Shown here piece after piece: positions 24,751 to 36,318 of a DNA stretch of 64,000 bases (positions are counted from its first letter, which is position 1; every line of letters starts with the position of its first letter). This stretch comes from Streptomyces roseirectus (GTDB lineage Bacteria > Actinomycetota > Actinomycetes > Streptomycetales > Streptomycetaceae). The position numbers and the translations under genes were made by a program. Under the pieces are notes generated by a model. That model saw only the letters and a list, made by a program, of their open reading frames with translations. It was not told where the DNA came from and made no database searches. The stretch covers positions 5,388,501 through 5,452,500 of the forward strand of contig NZ_CP060828.1 of NCBI RefSeq assembly GCF_014489635.1. The letters run 5' to 3'.

Positions 24751-25743
24751 CTACCAGGCGAACGCCTCCGGTGACGGGCCCGGCCCCGGGAAGATCTCCT
24801 CCAGGCCGGTCAGCAGGTCCTCGCTCAGCTCCAGCTCCACCGCGCGGATCGCCGACTCCAACTGCTCGGCCGTACGCGGGCCGACGATCGGGCCGGTCAC
24901 GCCGGGCCGGGTGAGGAGCCAGGCCAGCGCGGCCTCGCCGGGGTCGACGCCGTGCTTGTCGAGCAGGTCCTCGTACGCCTGGATCTGGGCGCGGACACCG
25001 GCGTCCTTGATCGTGTCGGCGGCACGGCCCTCACCGCGGCGCCCGCCCTGGACGGCCTTCCTGAGGAGCCCGCCGAGCAGCCCGCCGTGCAGCGGCGACC
25101 ACGGGATCACTCCCAGGCCGTACTCCTGCGCCGCGGGGATGACCTCCATCTCGGCGCGCCGCTCGTAGAGGTTGTAGATGCACTGCTCGCTGACCAACCC
25201 GTACGACCCGCGGCGTACGGCCGTCTCGTTGGCCTGGGCGATCTTGTACCCGGGGAAGTTGGAGGAACCGGCGTAGAGGATCTTGCCCTGCTGGACCAGG
25301 ACGTCGATGGCCTGCCAGATCTCCTCGAAGGGGGTCAGGCGGTCGATGTGGTGGAACTGGTAGAGGTCGATGTAGTCGGTCTGGAGCCGCTTGAGGGAGG
25401 CGTCGACCGCGCGGCGGATGTTGGCCGCCGAGAGCTTGTCGTGGTTGGGCCAGGCGTCACCCTCGGCGGCCATGTTGCCGTAGACCTTGGTGGCGAGGAC
25501 GACCTTGTCGCGGCGAGCGGGGCCACCGGCCGTGAACCAGTTGCCGATGATCTCCTCGGTGCGGCCCTTGCCCTCGCCCCACCCGTAGACGTTCGCCGTG
25601 TCGAAGAAGTTGATGCCCGCGTCCAGCGCCGCGTCCATGATCGCGTGGCTGTCGGCCTCGTCTGTCTGCGGACCGAAGTTCATCGTGCCGAGGACCAGTC
25701 GGCTGACCTTGAGTCCCGTGCGTCCGAGCTGCGTGTACTTCAT
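24751..25743 (-). CDS. Aldo/keto reductase
   Basis: The 330-residue protein shows the full AKR pattern: LGRTGLKVSRLVLGTMNFG at the N-terminus, catalytic Asp and Tyr in FFDTANVYG, Lys in VVLATKVYG and His in YQFHHIDR, plus the NADPH-binding GPRTAEQL near the C-terminus. The ATG at 25743 follows TTGAGGACC; a TTG at 25752 opens the same frame. It reduces a carbonyl compound with NADPH, substrate unknown. The gene is divergent from the NTF2-like gene, with two perfect inverted repeats in between. Its stop codon lies in a GTACTAC repeat. Confidence 0.93.
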   Translation of the reverse strand: MKYTQLGRTGLKVSRLVLGTMNFGPQTDEADSHAIMDAALDAGINFFDTANVYGWGEGKGRTEEIIGNWFTAGGPARRDKVVLATKVYGNMAAEGDAWPNHDKLSAANIRRAVDASLKRLQTDYIDLYQFHHIDRLTPFEEIWQAIDVLVQQGKILYAGSSNFPGYKIAQANETAVRRGSYGLVSEQCIYNLYERRAEMEVIPAAQEYGLGVIPWSPLHGGLLGGLLRKAVQGGRRGEGRAADTIKDAGVRAQIQAYEDLLDKHGVDPGEAALAWLLTRPGVTGPIVGPRTAEQLESAIRAVELELSEDLLTGLEEIFPGPGPSPEAFAW

Positions 25744-25760
25744 GGTCCTCAAGCCAACGA

Positions 25761-25778
25761 CTTCGAGTGGACTCGAAG
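25761..25778. promoter_or_regulatory. Inverted repeat CTTCGAGT-GG-ACTCGAAG
   Basis: A perfect 8-bp inverted repeat with a 2-bp centre lies 18 bp upstream of the aldo/keto reductase start. Its position over the likely core promoter suggests a repressor operator. Confidence 0.6.
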
Positions 25779-25864
25779 CAAGCGACTTCTGAGTACTACG
25801 GGATCTACGGGTCTGCTATCTAGAAGTTAGTGCTTTCCTGTGGTTAGTATCGGGGTCGAGATCT

Positions 25865-25884
25865 CAGCTTGAAAGTTCAAGCTG
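25865..25884. promoter_or_regulatory. Inverted repeat CAGCTTGAA-AG-TTCAAGCTG
   Basis: A perfect 9-bp inverted repeat with a 2-bp centre lies 24 bp upstream of the NTF2-like gene start. It may overlap the promoter or leader of that gene. Confidence 0.6.
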
Positions 25885-25907
25885 GCTCCGCACTGGAAGG
25901 AAACGCC

Positions 25908-26837
25908 GTGACCCCCACCACGTCCGCCCGCCGCACCCTCGCCGCGGTGCTCGCCGCCGCCGCGCTGACGGTCACCGCCGCCGCGGTGCCCGCCGTCGCC
26001 TCGCCGTACGACCGGCCCGCGCACGCGTCCGTCGACTCGCCGTTCCGGCTCGCGTACCAGAAGGACGTCGCCGTCCGCGTCCTCAAGGGTGTCTTCGAGC
26101 GGGGGGACGGGGCCGTCGTCGACCGCTACGTGCGCGCCGACTACATCCAGCACAACCCGTTCGCGCCCGACGGCGCCGAGACGCTGAAGAACCTGGGCGC
26201 GTCCGTGCACCAGCAGTTCCCCGACGCCAAGTACGACGTCAAGAGGGTCATCTCCGAAGGGGACTTGGTCGTCGTCCACTCCAACGTGGTGATGACGCCC
26301 GGGAGTCGGGGCAGTGCCGTCTTCGACATCTTCCGGTTCCAGGGCGGGAAGATCGCCGAGCACTGGGACACCGGGCAGAACGTGCCCGACACCTCCGCCA
26401 ACGGCAACGACATGTTCTCCACGGTGAGTTGGCCGGGCACGTCGGCGCCCGGCGCGCCCTGGCTGACGTCGTACAACAAGAAGCTCGTGGTGAAGGCGTT
26501 CGACCAGTTGCTGGTGCGCAAGGACCTCGGCGCGATCGACCGGTACTGGGGTGCCGACTACCAGCAGCACAACCCGGCCATCGCCAACGGGACTTCGGGC
26601 GCCAAGGCCGGGCTCGGCGGGTACTTCGCCGCGTTCCCCCAGCTGAAGGTCGAGCCCAAGCGGGTGATCGCCGAGGGCGACCTCGTCGCCGTCCACAGCC
26701 ACTACATCCCGGCGCCGGGTCAGCGGGGACAGGCCATCGTCGACCTGTTCCGGGTGCGGGGCGGGAAGATCGTCGAGCACTGGGACGTCGTGCAGGACGT
26801 GCCGGAGAACTCGGCGAACGACAACACGATGTTCTAG
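25908..26837 (+). CDS. Secreted protein with two tandem NTF2/SnoaL-like domains
   Basis: The GTG at 25908 follows a GGAAGGAAA SD and gives 309 residues. Residues 1-35 are a signal peptide. Two SnoaL-like folds follow, each with the pattern DRYxxxDYxQHNP, then GDLVxVHSxxxxxPGxRG, then FRxxGGKIxEHWD; the second copy starts near residue 165. SnoaL-like proteins are isomerases, hydrolases or binding proteins for small polycyclic or lipidic molecules. Secretion of a double-domain form is less common. Function unknown. Confidence 0.85.
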   Translation: MTPTTSARRTLAAVLAAAALTVTAAAVPAVASPYDRPAHASVDSPFRLAYQKDVAVRVLKGVFERGDGAVVDRYVRADYIQHNPFAPDGAETLKNLGASVHQQFPDAKYDVKRVISEGDLVVVHSNVVMTPGSRGSAVFDIFRFQGGKIAEHWDTGQNVPDTSANGNDMFSTVSWPGTSAPGAPWLTSYNKKLVVKAFDQLLVRKDLGAIDRYWGADYQQHNPAIANGTSGAKAGLGGYFAAFPQLKVEPKRVIAEGDLVAVHSHYIPAPGQRGQAIVDLFRVRGGKIVEHWDVVQDVPENSANDNTMF

Positions 26838-26907
26838 GACGGAAGTTGGGGGAGGGCTGGCTCCCTAGGGCCCCTGGGACTCCTCGGGCCCCTGGGTCCC
26901 CTAGGGG

Positions 26908-27492
26908 TCAGTCCCTGGGGAACCCGTCGGTCTTGAGGACCAGGTCGATGGCCGTACCGGTCAGGTCGACGTCCTTGCCGAAGTCGACCCGCAGCATCTT
27001 GGCGTAGTCGCCGTCGGTGGGGTCGGTGTAGAGGTTGCACCGGCCCTGGTAGGGGTCGGCGACCAGATAGACGGGGACCCCGGCGACCGCGTACGCGGTG
27101 AGTTTGGGGCCGTAGTCGTTGGCGGCGGTGCCCTGGGAGATGACCTCGGCGACGAACTCGACGTCCTTGTGGCTCCAGCGGCCGTCGGTCTTCTCGGCGG
27201 AGTCGCGCAGCTTGACGACGTCCGGGCAGAAGCCGTTCCCCTGGCCGGGGAAGTCGATGCGGACGTCCGACAGGACGCCCACGTCCATCCCGAACCTGTC
27301 CTCGATCGCCCGCACGATCCTGCGGATGATGGCCCAGTGGGTGTCCCGCTGCGGTGTCATGAAGACGCTGCCCCCGACGATCTCGACCCGGAATCCTTCG
27401 GGGACGGGCATCCGCTCCAGCCGCTCGAACCACTCGTCCAAGCTGCTCGTGTTGGCGTCGGCCATCGCGATCCTGTCGTCGAGGACGGTCAT
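26908..27492 (-). CDS. Uma2-family (DUF820) PD-(D/E)XK nuclease-fold protein
   Basis: The ATG at 27492 follows a GGGGAGGAG SD and gives 194 residues. The active-site elements of Uma2 are present: FRVEIVGG, GFCPDVV, FVAEVIS, and the lysine in GPKLTAYAVAGVPVYLVAD. Uma2 proteins are abundant in Streptomyces and have a restriction-endonuclease-like fold, but no biological substrate is established. The gene is divergent from the nucleotidyltransferase. Confidence 0.9.
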   Translation of the reverse strand: MTVLDDRIAMADANTSSLDEWFERLERMPVPEGFRVEIVGGSVFMTPQRDTHWAIIRRIVRAIEDRFGMDVGVLSDVRIDFPGQGNGFCPDVVKLRDSAEKTDGRWSHKDVEFVAEVISQGTAANDYGPKLTAYAVAGVPVYLVADPYQGRCNLYTDPTDGDYAKMLRVDFGKDVDLTGTAIDLVLKTDGFPRD

Positions 27493-27662
27493 CGTGGCGC
27501 TCCTCCCCGGCCGCCCTCGTGCGGGCGCGACCGCGCGGTACAACGATACGTACGCCGGAAAGGGCACGCACGGGCTCGCGGGGCCCGCACATATGTGCTT
27601 GCCGTCGCCGCCCCCGTGCCGCCTACCGTGCTCTCACGGTGCCGGACGGGAGGAGCGTGGGC

Positions 27663-28397
27663 GTGCTGGGGCGCAGGGAAGCGGAGTTGCTGCGGGAGGT
27701 CGTCGGGGAGGGGGACCTGCTCGGGGCGTATCTGCATGGGTCGGCGGTGCTGGGCGGGCTTCGGCCGGACAGCGACATCGACGTGCTCGGTGTGGTGCGG
27801 CGGTCTCTGACGGAACGTCAACGCCGTGCGCTGCTGCGGGAGTTGCTTCCCTTGTCCGGGCAAGGCGGCTATCGGTACGTCGAGTTGACCGTCGTCGTGC
27901 AGGACGACGTACGGCCCTGGCGCTATCCGCCGGTCTGCGACTTCCTCTACGGCGACTGGCTGCGCGGTGACTTCGAGCGGGGGGTGCTGCCAGCGCGTGA
28001 GGTCAGCCCCGATCTGGCGCCGCTCCTCACGATGGTCCTCCAGGGGGACGCCCCGCTCCTCGGCCCGCCCCCGGCCGCCCTCCTCGACCCCGTCCCGCAC
28101 GCCGACCTCCTGCGCGGGATCACCGCCGGCATCCCGGAACTCCTGGCCGACCTCGACCACGACACCCGCAACGTCCTGCTGACCCTCGCCCGGATCTGGA
28201 CGACCCTGAGTACCGGAGAGGTACGGGCGAAGGACGAGGCCGCGGGGTGGGCGCTGGAGCGGCTGCCGACGGAGCGGAGAGCGGTACTGGCACGGGCCCG
28301 GGAGGCATACCTGGGAGGTACGGGGGAGCTGGGGGAGGGGGCGCGGGGATGCGCGGAGGCGATGGTCGAGGCGATCGAGCGGCTGAGAACGGCGTAG
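27663..28397 (+). CDS. Aminoglycoside adenylyltransferase-like nucleotidyltransferase
   Basis: The 244-residue protein has the nucleotidyltransferase motif LHGSAVLGGLRPDSDIDVL (GS...DxD) and the partner strand YVELTVVV, then a helical C-terminal domain (RNVLLTLARIWTTLSTGEV) like AadA/DUF4111. I chose the GTG at 27663 because GGGAGGAG lies 7 bp upstream; two other in-frame GTGs are closer to the SD. AadA enzymes adenylate streptomycin or spectinomycin. Whether this one confers resistance cannot be inferred. Confidence 0.85.
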   Translation: MLGRREAELLREVVGEGDLLGAYLHGSAVLGGLRPDSDIDVLGVVRRSLTERQRRALLRELLPLSGQGGYRYVELTVVVQDDVRPWRYPPVCDFLYGDWLRGDFERGVLPAREVSPDLAPLLTMVLQGDAPLLGPPPAALLDPVPHADLLRGITAGIPELLADLDHDTRNVLLTLARIWTTLSTGEVRAKDEAAGWALERLPTERRAVLARAREAYLGGTGELGEGARGCAEAMVEAIERLRTA

Positions 28398-28403
28398 CTC
28401 AGG

Positions 28404-28435
28404 AGTATTACGGGCACCCTGAGGTACTACGGGTC
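28404..28435. repeat. GTACTAC-family repeat between convergent genes
   Basis: AGTATTACGGG and GGTACTACGGGTCC lie between the stop codons of the nucleotidyltransferase and the SGNH hydrolase. Confidence 0.6.
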
Positions 28436-29113
28436 CTACCCCTGCGTGTAGGGCCCGCCCACCCCCCACCCCTCGTACATCGCCTCCGCGAACGCCTCCG
28501 CCAGCTTGTGCTCGCCGCTCTCGTTGGGATGCGTCCCGTCGTACGTGTCGACGTGGATGTCGTACGAGGGAGGGAGAGACGCGAGGAGCAGGGGGGACCC
28601 CGGCTCGTCGAGGTCGGCGACCGCCTTCGCGAGGAGTTCGTTGAAGTGGTCGACCTGCTCGGCGAACGAAGGATCGGCGCCGGCCCGGACGTTGGGGATG
28701 ACGGGGAGGAGGACGGCGCGCACGCGGGGGTTGGCGGCGCGGGCCGCGGCGATGAACGCGCGGACGTTCTGCGCCGTTTGCTCCGCGTTCGTGTAGAAAC
28801 CCAGGTCGATCAGGCCCAGCGAGACGAGCAGCACATCCGCGCGCCCGGCGCGCACCGCGTCGCCGATCAGCGGGGCCATGTGCAGCCAGCCCTCGCCCCA
28901 GCCGGCGAGGTGCCCGCAGGGGAAGTCGGGGTCGGCGTAGGCGTACGAGACGGGCGCGTCCGCCCCCTGGTCGTACAGCGTCTCGCGCGGCCCGACCAGC
29001 GTGAACGGGCCGCCGTACGTGGCGCACAGGTGCCGCCAGAGGCGGTACCGCCACGTGTGGTCGCCCGCGCTGCCGATCGTCATGGAATCACCGACGGGCA
29101 TGAACCTGAGCAT
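28436..29113 (-). CDS. SGNH/GDSL-family hydrolase
   Basis: The 225-residue protein from ATG 29113 begins MLRFMPVGDSMTIG, with the block I Gly-Asp-Ser nucleophile motif, and ends with DGTHPNESGEHKL, the block V Asp-x-x-His pair. An oxyanion Gly and Asn are placed by SLGLIDLGFYTN. It is an esterase or lipase-like enzyme. No signal peptide is evident from this start, and a longer frame upstream is Arg-rich and unlikely. It is divergent from the exoprotein gene. Confidence 0.85.
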   Translation of the reverse strand: MLRFMPVGDSMTIGSAGDHTWRYRLWRHLCATYGGPFTLVGPRETLYDQGADAPVSYAYADPDFPCGHLAGWGEGWLHMAPLIGDAVRAGRADVLLVSLGLIDLGFYTNAEQTAQNVRAFIAAARAANPRVRAVLLPVIPNVRAGADPSFAEQVDHFNELLAKAVADLDEPGSPLLLASLPPSYDIHVDTYDGTHPNESGEHKLAEAFAEAMYEGWGVGGPYTQG

Positions 29114-29201
29114 CCGCTCATGATGAACGATCACCGCCGGGGGCGGGGTGTGAGTCCCGACACCTCGTGTGTCGCACCGGGCGGGATGGCAGGCTGGGAG
29201 C

Positions 29202-30170
29202 ATGCGCCGACCGTCGTTCGCCGTCCTCGCCGGGTTCCTGCTCGTGGGGGCCCTCGCCGCGCCCGCCTCCGCCGATGACGGCGGCTTCACCATCAAGGAC
29301 CCGCGGATCAAGGAGTCCAGCGGCCTCGCGGCCTCCCGCCAGCACCCGGGCGTGTACTGGACGCACAACGACAGCGGCGGGTACGGCCCGCAGATCTACG
29401 CCGTCGACAGCGCCACCGGCGAGACGGTCGCCACGCTCACACTGCGCGGCATCGGCACCCCGCGCGACGTCGAGGCGATCTCCATCGGCCCCGACAACCA
29501 GATCTATGTAGGGGACATCGGGGACAACTTCGGCGGGCGCTGGCCGTACTACTGGATCTACCGGCTGCCCGAGCCGAAGGTACTCAAGGACCAGACGGTC
29601 CGGGCGACCCAGTACATCGTCAAGTACTCCGACGGCGGGCGGGACGCCGAGTCGATGGTCGTCGACCCGAAGACGGGCCGGGTCTACATCGTCGACAAGA
29701 AGGAGGACGGCGGTCACCTCTACGAGGGCCCGGCCAGGCTCTCCGCCTCCGGCGACAACATCTTCCGTCCCGTAGTACCCGTAGACCTCTGGGCCACCGA
29801 CGCCGCGCTCTCCCCGGACGGGCGACAGCTCGCCGTACGGGGGTACTTCGGAGGTATCGCCTACGACTGGAACGGCGGCCGGATCAAGAAGACCGGCCGC
29901 CTCGACGTCCCCCTGCAACGGCAGGGCGAGTCCGTCACCTACTCCGCCGACGGCAAGAAGCTGCTGTTCGGCAGCGAGGGCGAGCAGAGCGGCGTGGTCG
30001 CCCGTGACGCTCCCGGCGCCGACAAGTCCTCGCCCTCCAAGGGGAGTTCGTCCGCCACCGGCTCCGAGTCGGGCGGCGACTCCGGGGGCGGGGTGACGAA
30101 GGGGGCGATCGCCGTCGCCGTCGCCTGCGCCGCCGTGTTCGGTCTGAGACGGCTGCTGCGCCGCAGCTGA
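29202..30170 (+). CDS. Exported beta-propeller-like protein with C-terminal membrane anchor
   Basis: The 322-residue protein starts MRRPSFAVLAGFLLV with a signal peptide ending ASA-DD. The body has repeated strand-turn-strand sequences such as IKESSGLAASRQHPGVYWTHND, DVEAISIGPDNQIYVGDIGDN and DGRQLAVRGY, typical of beta-propeller (SdiA-regulated or esterase-like) proteins. A Ser/Gly-rich linker precedes a membrane segment AIAVAVACAAVFGL and a basic end RRLLRRS, so it is cell-surface anchored. Ligand unknown. Confidence 0.78.
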   Translation: MRRPSFAVLAGFLLVGALAAPASADDGGFTIKDPRIKESSGLAASRQHPGVYWTHNDSGGYGPQIYAVDSATGETVATLTLRGIGTPRDVEAISIGPDNQIYVGDIGDNFGGRWPYYWIYRLPEPKVLKDQTVRATQYIVKYSDGGRDAESMVVDPKTGRVYIVDKKEDGGHLYEGPARLSASGDNIFRPVVPVDLWATDAALSPDGRQLAVRGYFGGIAYDWNGGRIKKTGRLDVPLQRQGESVTYSADGKKLLFGSEGEQSGVVARDAPGADKSSPSKGSSSATGSESGGDSGGGVTKGAIAVAVACAAVFGLRRLLRRS

Positions 30171-30283
30171 CGTGCCGGGGAGGCGGCAGCCGGTCGTCAG
30201 CCGGGGGTGGCCGGGGGTGGCCGGTGTGTCAGGGGCGGGTGGCGGGCCGCGGCCGACGCGTGCCGTCGCCTCGGCGGTGCGGG

Positions 30284-31072
30284 TCACTCCTGGGCGCGGC
30301 GGGTGACGAGCGTTTCGAGGCCGTCCAGGATGCGCTGGAGGCCGAAGTCGAAGTGGTCGAAGTCGGAGGTCCAGGTGTCGGGGTCGAGGGAGGCGAGGAC
30401 CGGGTAGCGGCCCGTCTCCATCATCCTTGAGATGTAGGGGGACTGGGCCTCGTAGAAGTCCGAGGTCGTCATACCCGAGGTGCGCTCGGCCTCCTGGTAG
30501 TACACCTGCGTGCGCGCGGCGCCGACGACGTAGCCCTCCAGCATGATGATCACCGATACGAGTTCGGTATCGGCGAGCCCCATCGGGCGGATGCGGGCCA
30601 GCACCTTCTCCAAGCCGTCCAGCGCGCTCGGTCCGAGCAGCGGGCGGGTGCGGCTGGCGGGGAGCACCCAGGGGTGGCGGTGGTAGAGGGCGAGCATGGA
30701 GCGGGCCATGGCCTCCAGGGCGGCCCGCCAGGTGCCGTCGCCGAGGTCGTCCGGGTCCTGCGAGGGGCGGTTCACCCGGTCCAGCATCAGTTCGACGAGT
30801 TCCGACTTGCCGGGGACGTAGCGGTAGAGCGACATCGCTCCCGTGCCGAGTTCGGCCGCGACCCGGCGCATCGACACCGCGTCCAGGCCCTCCCGGTCGG
30901 CGAGTTCGACCGCCGTCTCGACGATCCGGTCCAGGGTGAGCGTCGGCTTCGGGCCGCGCGCGGGGCGCCGGGCGCCCTCCCAGAGGAGTTCGAGCGTGCG
31001 CGTGATCCGGTCCTGGCAGTGGGTGTCGTCGCCGGTGTCGCCGGTCTCCGTGGTCTCCGTGCCGCTCGTCAT
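30284..31072 (-). CDS. TetR-family repressor, probable regulator of the DrrAB-type exporter
   Basis: The 262-residue protein has a helix-turn-helix at about residues 45-90 (LDRIVETAVELADREGLDA, then GTGAMSLYRYVPGKSELVELM) and the TetR_C_1 ligand domain of tetracycline-repressor-like proteins (HPWVLPASRTRPLLGP). It is divergent from the DrrA/DrrB genes, the usual arrangement for a repressor that responds to the exported drug. Two GTAC-N3-GTAC sites lie immediately upstream. Confidence 0.92.
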   Translation of the reverse strand: MTSGTETTETGDTGDDTHCQDRITRTLELLWEGARRPARGPKPTLTLDRIVETAVELADREGLDAVSMRRVAAELGTGAMSLYRYVPGKSELVELMLDRVNRPSQDPDDLGDGTWRAALEAMARSMLALYHRHPWVLPASRTRPLLGPSALDGLEKVLARIRPMGLADTELVSVIIMLEGYVVGAARTQVYYQEAERTSGMTTSDFYEAQSPYISRMMETGRYPVLASLDPDTWTSDFDHFDFGLQRILDGLETLVTRRAQE

Positions 31073-31101
31073 GGGGCTCAGTCTAGTTCCGGGAGAAAAA
31101 A

Positions 31102-31144
31102 TCGGGTACGACGTACGCGTTATCGGGTACGGTGTACTCGGTTA
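31102..31144. promoter_or_regulatory. Two direct copies of a GTAC-N3-GTAC site (candidate TetR operators)
   Basis: TCGGGTACGACGTAC starts at 31102 and TCGGGTACGGTGTAC starts at 31123, a 21-bp spacing. Each has GTAC arms separated by 3 bp (31106-31116 and 31127-31137). The position just upstream of tetR suits autoregulation. Confidence 0.5.
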
Positions 31145-31220
31145 TCGGGTGGGCGGGAGCCGTCCGGGCTGTCTGGGCTCTCTGGGCTGTCCGAGGCGTG
31201 CGGCCTGCGGGGTTGCGCTT

Positions 31221-31416
31221 GTGGGCTACCTCCCGAGAGCTACCGCTTGCGGGCCAGTACCTGAGAGGCACGCCCTGGGAGGCACGCCCTGAGGGCTACC
31301 TCCTGAGGGTCAGACCCTGAGAGCTACCTCCCGAGAGCTACCTCCTGAGAGCCACGACCCGAGAGCCACGACCCGAGAGCCACGACCCGAGAGCCACGAC
31401 CCGAGAGTTACGACCA
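31221..31416. repeat. 14-bp tandem repeat array, about 14 units
   Basis: Fourteen contiguous 14-bp units run from 31221 to 31416 without phase slip. The last units are exact copies of GAGAGCCACGACCC (31347-31402, four copies). The earlier ones are diverged forms such as GAGAGCTACCTCCC and GAGAGGCACGCCCT. The array ends 17 bp before the drrA-like ATG. Confidence 0.92.
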
Positions 31417-31433
31417 CCGAGCGAGGGGATCCC

Positions 31434-32411
31434 ATGGACACCGCGTACGCCGTCCGCGCCGAGGCATTACGCAAGAGTTACGCCGGAAAACCCGCCCTCG
31501 ACGGCTTCGACCTGGCCGTCCGCGAGGGCACGGTGCACGGGCTGCTCGGCCCGAACGGAGCCGGCAAGACCACCGCCGTCCGCATCCTGGCCACCCTGCG
31601 CAGGCCCGACGGCGGCCGGGCGGAGGTCGCGGGCCTCGACGTCGTCCGCAGGGCGCGCGAGGTGCGGGCCCGGATCGGGCTGACGGGCCAGTACGCGGCG
31701 GTCGACGAGGTCCTGACCGGGCGGCAGAACCTGGAGATGTTCGGCCGCCTCTTCCACCTCGGCGGCAGGCGGGCCCGGCAGCGCGCCGCCGAACTCCTGG
31801 AGCGCTTCGGCCTGACCGAGGCCGCCGACCGGGGCGTCGACGGCTACAGCGGCGGCATGCGGCGCCGCCTCGACCTCGCCGCGTCGATGATCCTGGCCCC
31901 CGCCGTCCTCTTCCTCGATGAGCCGACGACCGGCCTCGACCCCCGCAGCAGGGGTGAAGTCTGGGAATCCGTACGGGCGTTGGTGGCCGACGGCACGACG
32001 GTCCTGCTCACCACGCAGTACCTGGAGGAGGCGGACCGGCTGGCCTCCCGCGTCACCGTGCTCGACCAAGGCCGGGCCATCGCCGACGACACCCCCGACG
32101 GCCTGAAGGACATGATCGGCGGTGACCGCATCGAGGTCGTGCTCGCCGAACGCGCCGACATACAGCGGGCGGTGAAGGTGCTCGCCCGGGTGTCGGACGG
32201 CGAACCGGAGGTGGACGAGGGCGAGTTGAGGGTCCACGCCGCGGTCACCGACCGGGTCGCGGCGCTGACCGCGGTGGCCCGCACCCTTCAGGACGAGGGC
32301 GTGAAGGCGGAGGACATCGGACTGCGCAGGCCGAGCCTCGACGACGTCTTCCTGCGCCTGACCGGCCATCGCGCGCAGGCGGCCCCGACGACGAAGGAGG
32401 GAGTCGCGTGA
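31434..32411 (+). CDS. Daunorubicin-resistance-type ABC transporter ATP-binding protein (DrrA-like)
   Basis: The 325-residue protein has Walker [10 protein letters not shown], the signature [12 protein letters not shown], Walker [13 protein letters not shown] and the DrrA-type C-terminal end [11 protein letters not shown]. Codon 12 is TTA (31467-31469), so translation should depend on the BldA tRNA. It overlaps the permease gene by a GTGA junction. It energises export of a hydrophobic antibiotic at the membrane and is likely repressed by the divergent TetR protein. The substrate is unknown. Confidence 0.94.
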   Translation: MDTAYAVRAEALRKSYAGKPALDGFDLAVREGTVHGLLGPNGAGKTTAVRILATLRRPDGGRAEVAGLDVVRRAREVRARIGLTGQYAAVDEVLTGRQNLEMFGRLFHLGGRRARQRAAELLERFGLTEAADRGVDGYSGGMRRRLDLAASMILAPAVLFLDEPTTGLDPRSRGEVWESVRALVADGTTVLLTTQYLEEADRLASRVTVLDQGRAIADDTPDGLKDMIGGDRIEVVLAERADIQRAVKVLARVSDGEPEVDEGELRVHAAVTDRVAALTAVARTLQDEGVKAEDIGLRRPSLDDVFLRLTGHRAQAAPTTKEGVA

Positions 32412-33229
32412 GCGCGCTCGACCTGACCCCGCCCCGCCCGCACGGCCGCGCGTACTGGGCCGCGGCCGACTGCTGGAACCTGGTCCGCCGGGGACTCACC
32501 CACTACCGGCGCCAACCGGTCAACATCCTCTGGCAGTTGGGCTTCCCGATCCTCTCCGTCCTGCTCTACGGCTATGTCTTCGGCAGCGCGATGCGGGTGC
32601 CGGGCGGCGGGGACTACAAGGACTTCCTGATGCCCGGCATGTTCGTCATGACGATGGCGTTCGGCTTCATCAACACCGCGACGGTCGTCGTGTACGACGC
32701 CCAGAAGGGTGTCATCGACCGGTTCCGCTCCATGCCGATGGCGTCCTCGGCGGTGGTCGCCGGACGCGGGGTCACCGATCTCCTGGGCGCCTGCGCGGAG
32801 TTGGGCATCATGATGGCCACCGCGTTCGCCATGGGCTGGCGTCCGGACGGGGGTTGGGGATTCGTCGCCGCCGTCGGACTGCTGCTGTGGCTGCGCATGT
32901 CGCTGATCTGGCTCGGGGTGTGGCTCGGCCTGATCGTGCCCAACCCCGAGGCGGCGGGCGGGCTGTTCGCGGTGGCGTTCCCGCTCACGATGATCTCCAG
33001 CGTGTTCGTCGCGCCCCAACTCATGCCGGACTGGCTGGGGTTCGTGGCCGCGTGGAACCCGATCTCCGCGACCGCCGCGGCGGTCCGGGACCTGCTCGGG
33101 GCGCCGGGCGGGGTGGGTGACACCTGGGTCGAACAGCACGCTCAACTCATGGCCGGTGTATGGCCGTTGGTGCTGACCGCCGTCTTCCTTCCGCTGGCGG
33201 TGGGGAGGTTCAGGAAGCTCGGGAAGTGA
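32408..33229 (+). CDS. ABC-2-type permease of the DrrB family
   Basis: The 273-residue protein has about six membrane spans and the ABC-2 features [19 protein letters not shown] and [18 protein letters not shown]. It is translationally coupled to the DrrA-like gene and forms the membrane half of the exporter. Length and order match DrrAB systems for anthracycline-like drugs. The GH5 cellulase follows 105 bp downstream under its own control. Confidence 0.92.
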   Translation: MSALDLTPPRPHGRAYWAAADCWNLVRRGLTHYRRQPVNILWQLGFPILSVLLYGYVFGSAMRVPGGGDYKDFLMPGMFVMTMAFGFINTATVVVYDAQKGVIDRFRSMPMASSAVVAGRGVTDLLGACAELGIMMATAFAMGWRPDGGWGFVAAVGLLLWLRMSLIWLGVWLGLIVPNPEAAGGLFAVAFPLTMISSVFVAPQLMPDWLGFVAAWNPISATAAAVRDLLGAPGGVGDTWVEQHAQLMAGVWPLVLTAVFLPLAVGRFRKLGK

Positions 33230-33244
33230 TGTCGTACGCCTTGA

Positions 33245-34873
<1,629 letters not shown>

Positions 34874-34880
34874 ACAGCGC

Positions 34881-34912
34881 GAAGGGCGCCCGGAGTTCAC
34901 CGGGCGCCCTTC
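34881..34912 (+). terminator. Terminator hairpin after the cellulase gene
   Basis: A perfect 13-bp stem GAAGGGCGCCCGG / CCGGGCGCCCTTC encloses AGTTCA. It starts 8 bp after the stop codon. Confidence 0.88.
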
Positions 34913-35005
34913 AACGTCGTCCGCTTGCGCGGCGTCGGCTGGTGCGGCGTGCGCTTGCGTGTCGTCCGCCTGGCCGTCGTCCAACTGTGCCGTGCGGCAA
35001 GGGAG

Positions 35006-36229
<1,224 letters not shown>

Positions 36230-36318
36230 CTACCTCGCAGGTATGACGGGATGTTCCTTGGGGGATCTTGAACCGCTCGACCGCTGTTCTGGGGCGCCCG
36301 GCCTGATTTCCTGTACCC

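Larger units (their letters stand above)
31073..31433. other. Divergent tetR / drrA-like intergenic region
   Basis: This 361-bp gap holds two GTAC-N3-GTAC sites near the tetR start and a long 14-bp tandem array reaching to within 17 bp of the drrA-like start. I see no gene in it. Confidence 0.7.

Noticed and set aside
31221..31416. CRISPR array
   Set aside because: Units are 14 bp with no unique spacers and no cas genes, so this is a plain tandem repeat.
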